In this document: piece after piece, positions 8,127-15,235 of the stretch
Layout: every line of letters starts with the position of its first letter
How positions within the stretch are numbered: the first letter of the stretch is position 1
Program-made: the position numbers and the translations under genes
Notes under the pieces: generated by a model
The model's database searches: none
Told to the model about the DNA's origin: nothing
What the model saw: only the letters and a program-made list of their open reading frames with translations
Assembly: GCA_016928955.1 (NCBI GenBank)
Contig: JAFGJV010000055.1
Location: forward strand, 1 to 37,100
Direction: 5' to 3'
DNA from: Spirochaetales bacterium
Lineage (GTDB): Bacteria > Spirochaetota > Spirochaetia > Treponematales > UBA12059
Length of the DNA: 37,100 nt

Positions 8127-9218
8127 CTAGGTTCGGTTCTTGCTCTGCGGATCCAGGGCGTCCCGCAGACCGTCGCCCATGAAGTTCATGGCGAAGAGGA
8201 AGATGGTCATGGCCGCGCCCGGCACGAGGAGGCGCCACGGATACAGCTGCATGCTCTGGACGCCGTCGCTTACCAGGGTGCCCCAGGAGGCCATGGGCGC
8301 CGAAACGCCAAGACCCAGGAAGGAGAGGAAGCTCTCGTTCATGATGAAGCTGGGAAAGGACAGCGTAGAGTACACGATGATGATAGTCAGCGTGTTCGGC
8401 AACAGGTGGCGGAAGATGATGCGCGGGCTAGACGCGCCCATGGAGCGGGCCGCTTCCACGAATTCCGAGTTCTTGATGCTGATGACCTGGCCGCGCACCA
8501 CGCGAGATATGGTAAGCCAGGATATCATGGCTATGGCGATGAACAGCACGAATACCTTGGTGGTGGGATTGGTGGTCTCTATCATGGCCATGATGATGAT
8601 GACGATGAGCATGTACGGCAGGCTGTACATGATATCCACAAAACGTCCGAGGAGATTGTCGAACCAGCCCCCGAAATAGCCGCCCATGGCCCCAAGCACG
8701 ATGCCGATGAGCCCGGCCGTCAGGGTGCCTATGAGCCCGATCAGGATGGATATCTGGCCTCCGTATATGGTGCGGGCCAGCATGTCTCTGCCCAGGCTGT
8801 CTGTGCCCAGGATATACACCCGCTTGTGGACGGGGTTGGAGTCAATTTCCGTCTTGAGCTGCTCGGCTTCCAGGAGGATGCGCGTAAGGTCGGTCTTGAG
8901 GTCCTCGCGGTTGGTCTGCGCGATGGCGGACTCAAGCTCGAGCTTGCGCATTTCCAGGCGCTCAAGGGTCACGATGCCCGCCGGCTTGAACGACGGCGGC
9001 AGGTTGGCGTGCATGAGCTCCTGGTCGGTGTAACTGAAGAAAGGAAGCAGGCCGGCAAAGAAGGTGATGAATATGTAGATTCCCACTATCCACATGCCCA
9101 TCAGGGCCATCTTGTTGCGCCTTAAACGCTTCCACGCGTCCGCCCACAACGAGACCGGTTTTACGTACTGGTTGAACTCGTTGACGGCGTTGTCCTTGGT
9201 CTTGGTCGATATCGGCAT
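8127..9218 (-). CDS. oppC: Oligopeptide ABC transporter permease OppC
   Basis: A 363-aa inner-membrane permease. After a soluble N-terminus there is a first membrane helix (about residues 37-60, WIVGIYIFITFFAGLLPFF). The diagnostic GTDSLGRDMLARTIYGG follows, then five more helices with the EAA loop (NSEFVEAARSMGASSPRIIFRHLLPN). It is about 60 residues longer than the usual ~300 aa. The extra length sits between helix 1 and the GTDSLGRD motif and is a charged, helical, coiled-coil-like stretch (LERLEMRKLELESAIAQ and following). This insert faces outside the cytoplasm and could contact OppA. The start is 11 nt downstream of the oppB stop. Confidence 0.95.
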   Translation of the reverse strand: MPISTKTKDNAVNEFNQYVKPVSLWADAWKRLRRNKMALMGMWIVGIYIFITFFAGLLPFFSYTDQELMHANLPPSFKPAGIVTLERLEMRKLELESAIAQTNREDLKTDLTRILLEAEQLKTEIDSNPVHKRVYILGTDSLGRDMLARTIYGGQISILIGLIGTLTAGLIGIVLGAMGGYFGGWFDNLLGRFVDIMYSLPYMLIVIIIMAMIETTNPTTKVFVLFIAIAMISWLTISRVVRGQVISIKNSEFVEAARSMGASSPRIIFRHLLPNTLTIIIVYSTLSFPSFIMNESFLSFLGLGVSAPMASWGTLVSDGVQSMQLYPWRLLVPGAAMTIFLFAMNFMGDGLRDALDPQSKNRT

Positions 9219-9229
9219 GTGCGGGCCCC

Positions 9230-10162
9230 TTATTTGTAGGTGATGCGCGGGTCAAGGATGCCGTAAAGGACATCGACGATGAAGTTCGCGCTGATCAGGA
9301 TGAGGGAATACACGATGACGTCGCCCATGATAACCGTGTAGTCGCGGTTGAACGCAGACTGCACGAATATCTTGCCTATGCCCGGTATGTCAAAGATCCT
9401 TTCCACGACCACCGAGCCCGTCACGATGCCGGCAAAGGCCGGGCCTAGGTAGGTGACAACGGGCAGAAGGGCGCCCTTGAGCACGTGTTTGGTGATGACG
9501 ACGTTTTCCTTCAGACCTTTGGCGCGGGCCGTGCGTACATAGTCTGAGCGGATGACCTCAATGATGGAACCACGGGACATGCGCGCGATGTAGGCAAAGG
9601 GCGGCAGCATAAGCGTCATGACCGGCATCACCACTGTTGCCCAGCCCGCGCGGCTGCCTATCCAGCCTGAGGTCGGCAGCCAGTCCAGTATAAGCGCGAA
9701 CACGAGCATCAGGACCGGGCCGACCACGAACAAGGGTATGGATATACCCAACACGGCAACGGACATTGCCGCGTAGTCCTGCCATTTGTTTTGTTTCAGC
9801 GCGGATATTATGCCCACGAGCACGCCCAGAAAGGTGGCCACGGCGAGGGCCATCACGCCCAGGGTGAGCGACACGGGGAAGGTGGTGCCCAGGAGGTCGT
9901 TGACCGTCTGGTCCTTATACTTGAACGACGGTCCCAGGTCAAAGCGGAGCACATCGCCAAGGTAGCGGAAGTACTGCTGGGGAAGGGGCTCGTCCATGTG
10001 ATACTTTTTGAGCAGATTCTGAAGGATCTCCGGCGGAACCTTCTTCTCCCGGGCAAAGGGGCCACCGGGAGCCATGCGGATGAGGAAGAAGCTGAGCGTT
10101 ATGATCACGAACAAGGTCGGGATGGTGCTCAGCAGCCTGCGTACGATGAATCTGGTCATCAT
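9230..10162 (-). CDS. oppB: Oligopeptide ABC transporter permease OppB
   Basis: A 310-aa permease with six predicted membrane helices, beginning MMTRFIVRRLLSTIPTLFVIITLSF, which is typical of OppB/DppB. The FDLGPSFKYKDQTVNDLL segment and the EAA-type loop (DYVRTARAKGLKENVVITKHVLKGALLPV, about residues 205-235) are in place. First gene of the oppBCDF block. It lies 295 nt downstream of oppA, with an intrinsic terminator and a palindrome in between, so it may be transcribed both by read-through from oppA and from its own promoter. Confidence 0.95.
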   Translation of the reverse strand: MMTRFIVRRLLSTIPTLFVIITLSFFLIRMAPGGPFAREKKVPPEILQNLLKKYHMDEPLPQQYFRYLGDVLRFDLGPSFKYKDQTVNDLLGTTFPVSLTLGVMALAVATFLGVLVGIISALKQNKWQDYAAMSVAVLGISIPLFVVGPVLMLVFALILDWLPTSGWIGSRAGWATVVMPVMTLMLPPFAYIARMSRGSIIEVIRSDYVRTARAKGLKENVVITKHVLKGALLPVVTYLGPAFAGIVTGSVVVERIFDIPGIGKIFVQSAFNRDYTVIMGDVIVYSLILISANFIVDVLYGILDPRITYK

Positions 10163-10265
10163 GGCCTCGACTGAGAGGATTTCAAACCGCTGGTGGGGGA
10201 TGCGGTCCGACGCGGGCAGGTGGACCGATGCCGGTGGCAGGCGGACAACCGCGCCGCGAACTAGG

Positions 10266-10279
10266 GAAGTATATACTTC
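10266..10279. promoter_or_regulatory. Perfect 14-bp palindrome upstream of oppB (possible operator)
   Basis: GAAGTATATACTTC is a perfect palindrome about 104 nt before the oppB start. On the minus strand it contains TATACT, which could serve as a -10 element, although no good -35 lies 17 nt before it. Its size and A/T centre suit a dimeric repressor site. Function is inferred only. Confidence 0.4.
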
Positions 10280-10377
10280 TTTGTCATTTCGCGCTACTGC
10301 TAAAGGGCGCTTATCTGAAAAGTAAAATCAGTTTTTAGAAATTGAAACGACTCGGTCGACCCTTGTGGAAGCAACCC

Positions 10378-10414
10378 AAAAAGCGGGCCGCCCCGGCATA
10401 TGCCGGGGCGGCCC
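10378..10414 (-). terminator. Intrinsic terminator after oppA
   Basis: A perfect GC-rich palindrome at 10385-10414 (15-bp arms centred on CATATG) is followed on the minus strand by GC and then five U's (A-run at 10378-10382). It lies 43 nt past the oppA stop. This allows oppA to be transcribed more than the permease genes behind it. Confidence 0.85.
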
Positions 10415-10457
10415 CGATCGCGCACGAGCGGCCGGATGGCCGTCCGTTACAGGAGTC

Positions 10458-12032
10458 TTACTCCTTGGGAGCGATGTACTTCCAGGGATGCGATCCGAGA
10501 GGATTCGGATACCAGCCGTCCCACTTGGACAGGTCGATGAGGTCCTGGTTCACATAGTGGTAGAACGGGATGACATGCTGGTCGTCCGTGATCATGATGG
10601 TCTCGGCCTGGCGCAGGCTCTCCATGCGCTCGGCGCCGGACTGGGTGGCCGCGAGGCGGACCAGTTCGTCGTAGGCGGGGCTGTTGTAGAGGCCGTCGTT
10701 CAGGCCGGAGTTGGCCAGGAACATGTCAAGGAAGGTGTTGGGATCCAGGTAGTCGCCCACCCAACCGGCGCGGCAGAAGTCAAAGTCGTGCAGGTTCTGG
10801 CGGATGTCCAGGAAGGTGCCCCATTCCTTGTTATCCAGGGAGATGGTGGTGATGCCAAGGTTCTGCTTCCAGGATTCCTGGGCCCACTCGGCGATCTTCT
10901 TGTGGCCTTCATTGGTGTTGTACAGGAGGGTGGTCTCGGGGAAGCCCTTACCGTTGGGGTAGCCGGCGTCAGCCAAGAGGCGCTTGGCTTCTTCGGGGTT
11001 GAAGGGGTTGCCGTCAACCGGGGTGTAGCCGGCCATGGCCGGAACCAGGCCGTTGGCGGGGATCTGGCCGCCCTTGAGCACCTTGTCCACCAGTTCCTGC
11101 ATGTCAAGGGCCATGGTCAGGGCCTTGCGGACGCGGACGTCTTTGAAGGGCTCGCGGGTCATGTTGAAGATGTAGTAGTAGGTGGCCACCTGGGGGTTGC
11201 CCTGGTAGTCCGGGCGGAGCTTGACTTCGTCGATCAGGTCAAGGGGAACGCCGGAGGCCCAGTCGATCTCGCCGGCCTTGAACTTGTTGTACGCGGTCAG
11301 CTGATCCTCGATGGGGAGGAAGGTGATCTTGGACAATTTGACGTTCTTGGCGTCCCAGTACTTGGTGTTCTTGACCACGGTCAGGGATTCCTGGGGCTTC
11401 CACTCCTGGAGCACGAAGGCGCCGTTGCTGACCATGTTCTCGGGCTTGATCCACTCGGTGCCCTTCTCGGCGATGACGTGCATCGGGAGGATGGCAAAAG
11501 CGTAGTGGGCCATCATGTCGACGGCGTAGGGCATGGGGCCGAGCAGGTCGACCTGGAAGGTGTAGTCGTCCAGGGCGCGGATGGCCACATCGGAAGCGGC
11601 GCCACCGCCGGTGTTGTAGGCTTCGGCGCCCTTCACGACCATGTTGACCATGTAGGCATACTCAGCGGCGGTATCCGGATGCAAGGTGCGCAGCCAGCTG
11701 TCAACCACGGTCTGGGCGGTGATGGGGGTACCATCTGACCAGGTGGACTTGCGGAGCTTGAACGTGACGGTCAGGCCGTCGGCGGACGTACTCCAGCTCT
11801 CGGCCACGCCGGGAGCCGCCAAGGAGGTCTTGGGATCGTAGGTCACCAGGCCATCGAACAGCGCCATGTAGATATGGTGCTCAGGGACGCCCGAAATGTT
11901 GGACGGGTCAAGGGTGGCGGGCTCGGCGCCGTTGTTCATGATGAACTCGGCTCCCTGGGCTCCACCGCCGCAGGACACGAAGAGGCTCGTCGCCAGCGCG
12001 ATCATAAGCACTGCAGACAGAACACGTTTCAT
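10458..12032 (-). CDS. oppA: Oligopeptide-binding lipoprotein OppA
   Basis: A 524-aa extracytoplasmic solute-binding protein of the OppA/DppA family (SBP_bac_5). The N-terminus is a lipoprotein signal: MKRVLSAVLMIALATSLFVS followed by Cys21 and glycines. Family features include the start of the mature domain (NNGAEPATLDPSNISGVPEHHIY), a LTVTFKLRKSTWSDGTPITA-type block (about residues 90-110), and a C-terminal half shared with the fragment at 5346-5838. It binds peptides outside the inner membrane and delivers them to OppBCDF. Its start is fixed by an AAGGAGG ribosome site, and it has its own promoter and terminator. Confidence 0.96.
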   Translation of the reverse strand: MKRVLSAVLMIALATSLFVSCGGGAQGAEFIMNNGAEPATLDPSNISGVPEHHIYMALFDGLVTYDPKTSLAAPGVAESWSTSADGLTVTFKLRKSTWSDGTPITAQTVVDSWLRTLHPDTAAEYAYMVNMVVKGAEAYNTGGGAASDVAIRALDDYTFQVDLLGPMPYAVDMMAHYAFAILPMHVIAEKGTEWIKPENMVSNGAFVLQEWKPQESLTVVKNTKYWDAKNVKLSKITFLPIEDQLTAYNKFKAGEIDWASGVPLDLIDEVKLRPDYQGNPQVATYYYIFNMTREPFKDVRVRKALTMALDMQELVDKVLKGGQIPANGLVPAMAGYTPVDGNPFNPEEAKRLLADAGYPNGKGFPETTLLYNTNEGHKKIAEWAQESWKQNLGITTISLDNKEWGTFLDIRQNLHDFDFCRAGWVGDYLDPNTFLDMFLANSGLNDGLYNSPAYDELVRLAATQSGAERMESLRQAETIMITDDQHVIPFYHYVNQDLIDLSKWDGWYPNPLGSHPWKYIAPKE

Positions 12033-12060
12033 GGTTCCTCCTTACGGAACTAGTTGCGAC

Positions 12061-12090
12061 ATTGTACGCCCAGGTTATTAAACTTGACAA
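12061..12090 (-). promoter_or_regulatory. Sigma-70-type promoter for oppA
   Basis: On the minus strand TTGTCA (plus 12085-12090) and TACAAT (plus 12061-12066) are separated by 18 nt. They end 28 nt before the oppA ATG. Each box differs from consensus at one base. Confidence 0.75.
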
Positions 12091-12142
12091 GCGTTTTAGC
12101 CATTTAATTACCACAGCCATTTACTGAAACGGTTTAGCAGAC

Positions 12143-12179
12143 AAAAAGGCCGCTTCCGGTCGGAAACCGGAAGCGGCCT
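12143..12179 (-). terminator. Intrinsic terminator after hsp20
   Basis: A perfect 14-bp stem (12147-12160 with 12166-12179, five-base loop) is followed on the minus strand by five U's. It lies 21 nt past the hsp20 stop. Confidence 0.9.
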
Positions 12180-12199
12180 GCAGCTGGAAAAAGGCCGGA

Positions 12200-12643
12200 T
12201 CAGCCGCGGCTGATGGCTATGGTCTTTTCCTGGGCCTCGGGGCGCTTGGGCATGGATACGGTCAAGAGGCCGTCCTTGAAGCTGGCGCCTATCTTCTCCG
12301 CGTCCACATTGCGCGGCAGGGTGAAGGCCCTGCGGAAGGCGCGGACGCCGCGCTCGCGGATCAGCCACACGCCGTCGCGCTCTTCCTTCTTGTCTTCTTC
12401 CTTTACGGAAGCAATGGACAGCACCCTGTCGTTGACCTTTATGGCCACATCTTTCTCCCCGAGTCCGGGAAGCTCGGCCTCAAGCACGTAGCGCTCTTTT
12501 TCCTCGCGGACATCCACCGGCGGGTACCCCGCGCTTGCCATGCCCGTGTAGCTTTCGCGGCCAAGGAAATCGCCAAGCATGCGGTCCCAGTCGTCAAAAA
12601 TGGACAGGACGGAATCGGGATTGTACGTGACTACGCTCTTCAT
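12200..12643 (-). CDS. Small heat-shock protein, Hsp20/alpha-crystallin family
   Basis: A 147-aa protein with the alpha-crystallin domain: PPVDVREEKERYVLEAELPGLGEKDVAIKV, then RERGVRAFRRAFTLPRNVD, GLLTVSMPK and KTIAISRG at the C-terminus. I chose the ATG at 12641-12643 because GAGGAGG lies 7 nt upstream; the longer open frame runs back through the promoter. Such proteins are ATP-independent holdases that bind unfolding proteins in the cytoplasm. The gene is monocistronic, with a sigma-54-type promoter and a hairpin in its leader (see those entries). The usual heat-shock CIRCE element was not seen. Confidence 0.95.
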   Translation of the reverse strand: MKSVVTYNPDSVLSIFDDWDRMLGDFLGRESYTGMASAGYPPVDVREEKERYVLEAELPGLGEKDVAIKVNDRVLSIASVKEEDKKEERDGVWLIRERGVRAFRRAFTLPRNVDAEKIGASFKDGLLTVSMPKRPEAQEKTIAISRG

Positions 12644-12678
12644 AGTGTGCCTCCTCACTACGTTGTGTTCGTTTGTGT

Positions 12679-12709
12679 CGCGACCCTTGTGGCATTGGCC
12701 ACTGTCGCG
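12679..12709 (-). promoter_or_regulatory. Stem-loop in the hsp20 5' leader
   Basis: CGCGAC (plus 12679-12684) pairs with GTCGCG (12704-12709). A nested GTGGC/GCCAC stem (12689-12693 with 12698-12702, four-base loop) lies inside. If transcription starts about 12 nt after the sigma-54 -12 box, the hairpin begins almost at the mRNA 5' end, about 35 nt before the ATG. It could stabilise the message. It does not itself pair with the GAGGAGG site. Confidence 0.65.
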
Positions 12710-12722
12710 TTCGTAAATATAT

Positions 12723-12740
12723 ATGCAATAAGCGTGCCAA
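12723..12740 (-). promoter_or_regulatory. Sigma-54 (RpoN) promoter for hsp20
   Basis: The minus strand reads TTGGCACGCTTATTGCAT. This matches the RpoN consensus TGGCAC-N5-TTGCA exactly, with GG and GC separated by 10 nt. It sits about 80 nt before the hsp20 ATG, in the right orientation. The intergenic DNA behind it is long enough for an activator. Confidence 0.85.
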
Positions 12741-13063
12741 AATAACATTAAACTTGTATTGAGGCGCACCGTCCGTTGTCAAAGCGTCGCCAGGTAAGAT
12801 ATGAGTAATTCTATTATATAAAAACAATTAACTGTAGAATTATAAGGTGGTATGTGTCGTCCCGAGAAAAAAAACGTGCGTGGTGTTGAGAACGCAGGCA
12901 CGTATACCACCAGTCATGAGTTTGGTGTATCATAACGAAACAACGTGTGTGGCTATTATTTTCCTGCTAGTGTATCAAAAATAAACACTATTTTTAGATG
13001 GGACGCTGCCCTGTGTCTCCCGGAAACTGGAACGCCGAGCCCGGTCGGCCTTCCGCCTTCCTG
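12741..13063. other. A/T-rich intergenic region upstream of hsp20 with repeats
   Basis: No gene is visible in these ~320 nt, which are much richer in A/T than the surroundings. They hold an inverted repeat GGTGGTAT (12846-12853) / ATACCACC (12904-12911), with a second ACGTGC/GCACGT pair inside it. They also hold a direct repeat GTGTATCA at 12925-12932 and 12970-12977, 45 bp apart. These lie about 130-265 bp upstream of the predicted sigma-54 start, where enhancer-binding activators usually dock. That use is inferred. Confidence 0.5.
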
Positions 13064-13471
13064 CTAGTGGGTCTGTCTGCCAGCGGGCGGCCGACGCACA
13101 AACAAGGGTATGTGGGCTCTTTCCTGGCCGTCTATGGCCAGGCTTACACGCCAGCTGCCCTCGTGCTCAAGTCGCAGGTTGAACAGGTTCAGGGTCATAT
13201 TTGCGCAGGCGGAGTCGCCTCCTATGCCGTTGACGTTCAGCTCGCCCTTGAGCGGGGGCACGAGCTGGGCTCCGTCGGCGTCCGTTATGTCGACGCTTAC
13301 CTGGTGGGCCCCCAGCTCGTATACGGGAAAACGGATGCGCGCTGCCACGCAGAGCAGGGGGTGGGTGGCCGGGAAATCGCGCACGGTTACCGCGTCAAAA
13401 CAGCCCACCACGGTAAGTTTTCCCATCATATCCTGGGCAAAATCGCACAAGGTCAGCACTTCAACGGTCAT
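13064..13471 (-). CDS. DUF6941-type protein
   Basis: A 135-aa protein beginning MTVEVLTLCDFAQDMMGKLTVVGCFDAV, the diagnostic start of a widespread small family (DUF6941) in which a '.lCDfA....GKl.ivG.fd' motif opens a single beta-rich domain. The rest alternates strands (ARIRFPVYELGAHQVSVDITD; GSWRVSLAIDGQERAHIPLFV) and suggests a beta-sandwich. No signal peptide; function unknown. It starts 13 nt after the FliL-like gene and is probably the last gene of that operon. Confidence 0.85.
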   Translation of the reverse strand: MTVEVLTLCDFAQDMMGKLTVVGCFDAVTVRDFPATHPLLCVAARIRFPVYELGAHQVSVDITDADGAQLVPPLKGELNVNGIGGDSACANMTLNLFNLRLEHEGSWRVSLAIDGQERAHIPLFVRRPPAGRQTH

Positions 13472-13483
13472 GACGAGCTCCCT

Positions 13484-13960
13484 TCAGGGAATAACCTGAA
13501 ATTCAGTGAAGTACACGGTGTCCAAAGCGCCGAGCACAAGAATGGCATTGAGGCGGTCTCGAAGCCCGGCCTTGACGGCGCCTTCTCCGCCTTCCTGGAT
13601 GGTGCCTGAGTCCACGGATTCCAGGAGTTCCCGGGCCAGGGCCTTGAGTTCGGTCCTCTTGCCGGCAAGTTCCTCGCGGAATGCCCGATCGGCGCCGCTG
13701 TAGGGCAGCACGATGCGCGCCACGACGACGGAACCGTCAGCCGCCTCGGCCCTGAGCCTGCCAAGATCCAGCCACTGGTCCTGGCCAGAGGCGTCCGGTT
13801 CCGATGCCGCCAGGGCCGAACGTATGGCCTTTTTGGCGGGAAGTCCGGCCGCCAGGGCATACACAGTCCCGGCCGCCAGTACCACGGCCAGGCAAGCGGC
13901 CACCGCGCCAAGGACGCGTTCTATCCGGCGTGGGCCGGGTTTTTGGGTTTCGTCACTCAT
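13484..13960 (-). CDS. FliL-like single-pass membrane protein
   Basis: A 158-aa protein with a short cytoplasmic N-terminus, one membrane helix (about residues 17-38) and a periplasmic domain. The C-terminus, VKAGLRDRLNAILVLGALDTVYFTEFQVIP, is the conserved end of FliL, a flagellar stator-associated protein. The domain before it is also FliL-like in order (LGRLRAEAADGSVVVARIVLPY; FREELAGKRTELKALARELL). Unlike a normal fliL it is not beside motor genes but between an MFS exporter (ATGA overlap) and a DUF6941 gene. It may be a FliL-domain paralogue with another partner. Confidence 0.8.
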   Translation of the reverse strand: MSDETQKPGPRRIERVLGAVAACLAVVLAAGTVYALAAGLPAKKAIRSALAASEPDASGQDQWLDLGRLRAEAADGSVVVARIVLPYSGADRAFREELAGKRTELKALARELLESVDSGTIQEGGEGAVKAGLRDRLNAILVLGALDTVYFTEFQVIP

Positions 13961-15180
13961 GCGCGCTCCACGGACCTTTCCGGGCCGGCAAGGCGGCCGG
14001 CCTTCGTGTTGATGGCCACCATTATGCCCACGCCCCCCAGTATGGCGGTAGTAATGAAGAAAATCGAGCTATAGCCGGCTCCCAAAGCCATGACCGTCCC
14101 CAAGGCTGGGCCCAGCGCCATGCCTGCGCTGGATATGGACGCAGACAGCCCGTAGGTCGCCCCCTGCTTGCCCCGCTCGCACAGACGCGCTATCAGGGCG
14201 TTCACGTTGGGCATGGTGCCGCCCAGGCATAGGCCGCTTCCAAAGCGCAAGGCCAGGAGTATCCACGGCGAGCGGACAAAGCCCTGGGGCAGGTAAAACA
14301 GAAAGGCGCCCGCCATGCTCAAGATCAGGGTCCTGGCCGAGCCGGCGCGTATGGATATACGGCCTATCAGCACGGCGCCCAGGGCGCCCGCCACGCCAGT
14401 GGTCGTTATGATGGTGCCCGACATCATGGTTGCCTGGGCCTCCGTGGCCACCACGGAGCGTATGTACAGGGGAAGCATGGGAGCCACCACCGAGTTGGCG
14501 AACTGGAACAGGAATACCACGGCCAGGAGGGGCAGGAGGGCCGGCGTGCGCACGAGGGGCGAAAAGTCAGGCAGTATCCGCGACACGAGCGAGCCGGTGG
14601 ACGGTTTAGGCGCGAATTCCTCCTTGGCAAAAACGATGATGACCAGTCCGGCGGCCATGAGCAGGCCGCTGGTTACCAGGAAGTTCCCGCGATAGCCCGT
14701 GTGCACGGCCAGGGAGCTTCCTATGATGGGCCCCAGCGAGTTGCCCAGGTAGACGGCCATCTGCATGAGCCCAAGGCGGTAGCCCGTTTCCTTTTCCGGT
14801 ACCAGCGACGCGGTGAACACGTTGGCCGCTGCCACGGTGCCTGTCACCGAACCCTGGACGGTGCGCAGGAGCGCCACCTGCCAGGGTTCCGTGGTCAGGG
14901 ACAAAAGGCCTATGAGGAGCGAGCCGCCGAACATGGCGCGCATCAGCATGGGCTTGCGCCCCACGCGGTCGGCAAGGCCGCCCCAAATGGGCGCGAATAT
15001 GGCCATGGCCAGGGACGCGCCGGTGTGCGTGGCGCCTGTCCAGAATTTGAGCGCAGCCTCGTCCCCAAGGCCCAGGCTGGCCAGGTAGTAGGCTATGATG
15101 GGCGTGGTGGTGGCAAAGCCGGCTATGGCTATGAACTCCGCCACCCATACGGCCCAAAACGTCCGCTTCCATTGTTCCAT
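13957..15180 (-). CDS. MFS transporter, drug-exporter (DHA1) type
   Basis: A 407-aa permease with about 12 membrane helices. Motif A is clear between helices 2 and 3 (GGLADRVGRKPMLM, about residues 67-80). Helix 5 has LGNSLGPIIGSSLA, a variant of the antiporter motif C. The second half begins with a motif-A-like echo (VLIGRISIRAG). This fits proton-driven efflux of small hydrophobic compounds, but the substrate is unknown. I used the ATG at 15178-15180 (MEQWKR); in-frame ATGs at 15192 and 15195 are possible and none has a strong ribosome site. It starts 55 nt after the pelB-like stop and overlaps the FliL-like gene (ATGA). Confidence 0.9.
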   Translation of the reverse strand: MEQWKRTFWAVWVAEFIAIAGFATTTPIIAYYLASLGLGDEAALKFWTGATHTGASLAMAIFAPIWGGLADRVGRKPMLMRAMFGGSLLIGLLSLTTEPWQVALLRTVQGSVTGTVAAANVFTASLVPEKETGYRLGLMQMAVYLGNSLGPIIGSSLAVHTGYRGNFLVTSGLLMAAGLVIIVFAKEEFAPKPSTGSLVSRILPDFSPLVRTPALLPLLAVVFLFQFANSVVAPMLPLYIRSVVATEAQATMMSGTIITTTGVAGALGAVLIGRISIRAGSARTLILSMAGAFLFYLPQGFVRSPWILLALRFGSGLCLGGTMPNVNALIARLCERGKQGATYGLSASISSAGMALGPALGTVMALGAGYSSIFFITTAILGGVGIMVAINTKAGRLAGPERSVERA

Positions 15181-15235
15181 GCGTCCGCCCATCATAGCGG
15201 CGTGGGCGGACGCGGGCAAGGGCGCCCGGCGAGCC

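Noticed and set aside
10365-11738. A 457-codon plus-strand frame across oppA
   Set aside because: It is the antisense of the clearly identified oppA, rich in Gly/Val/His and without family features.
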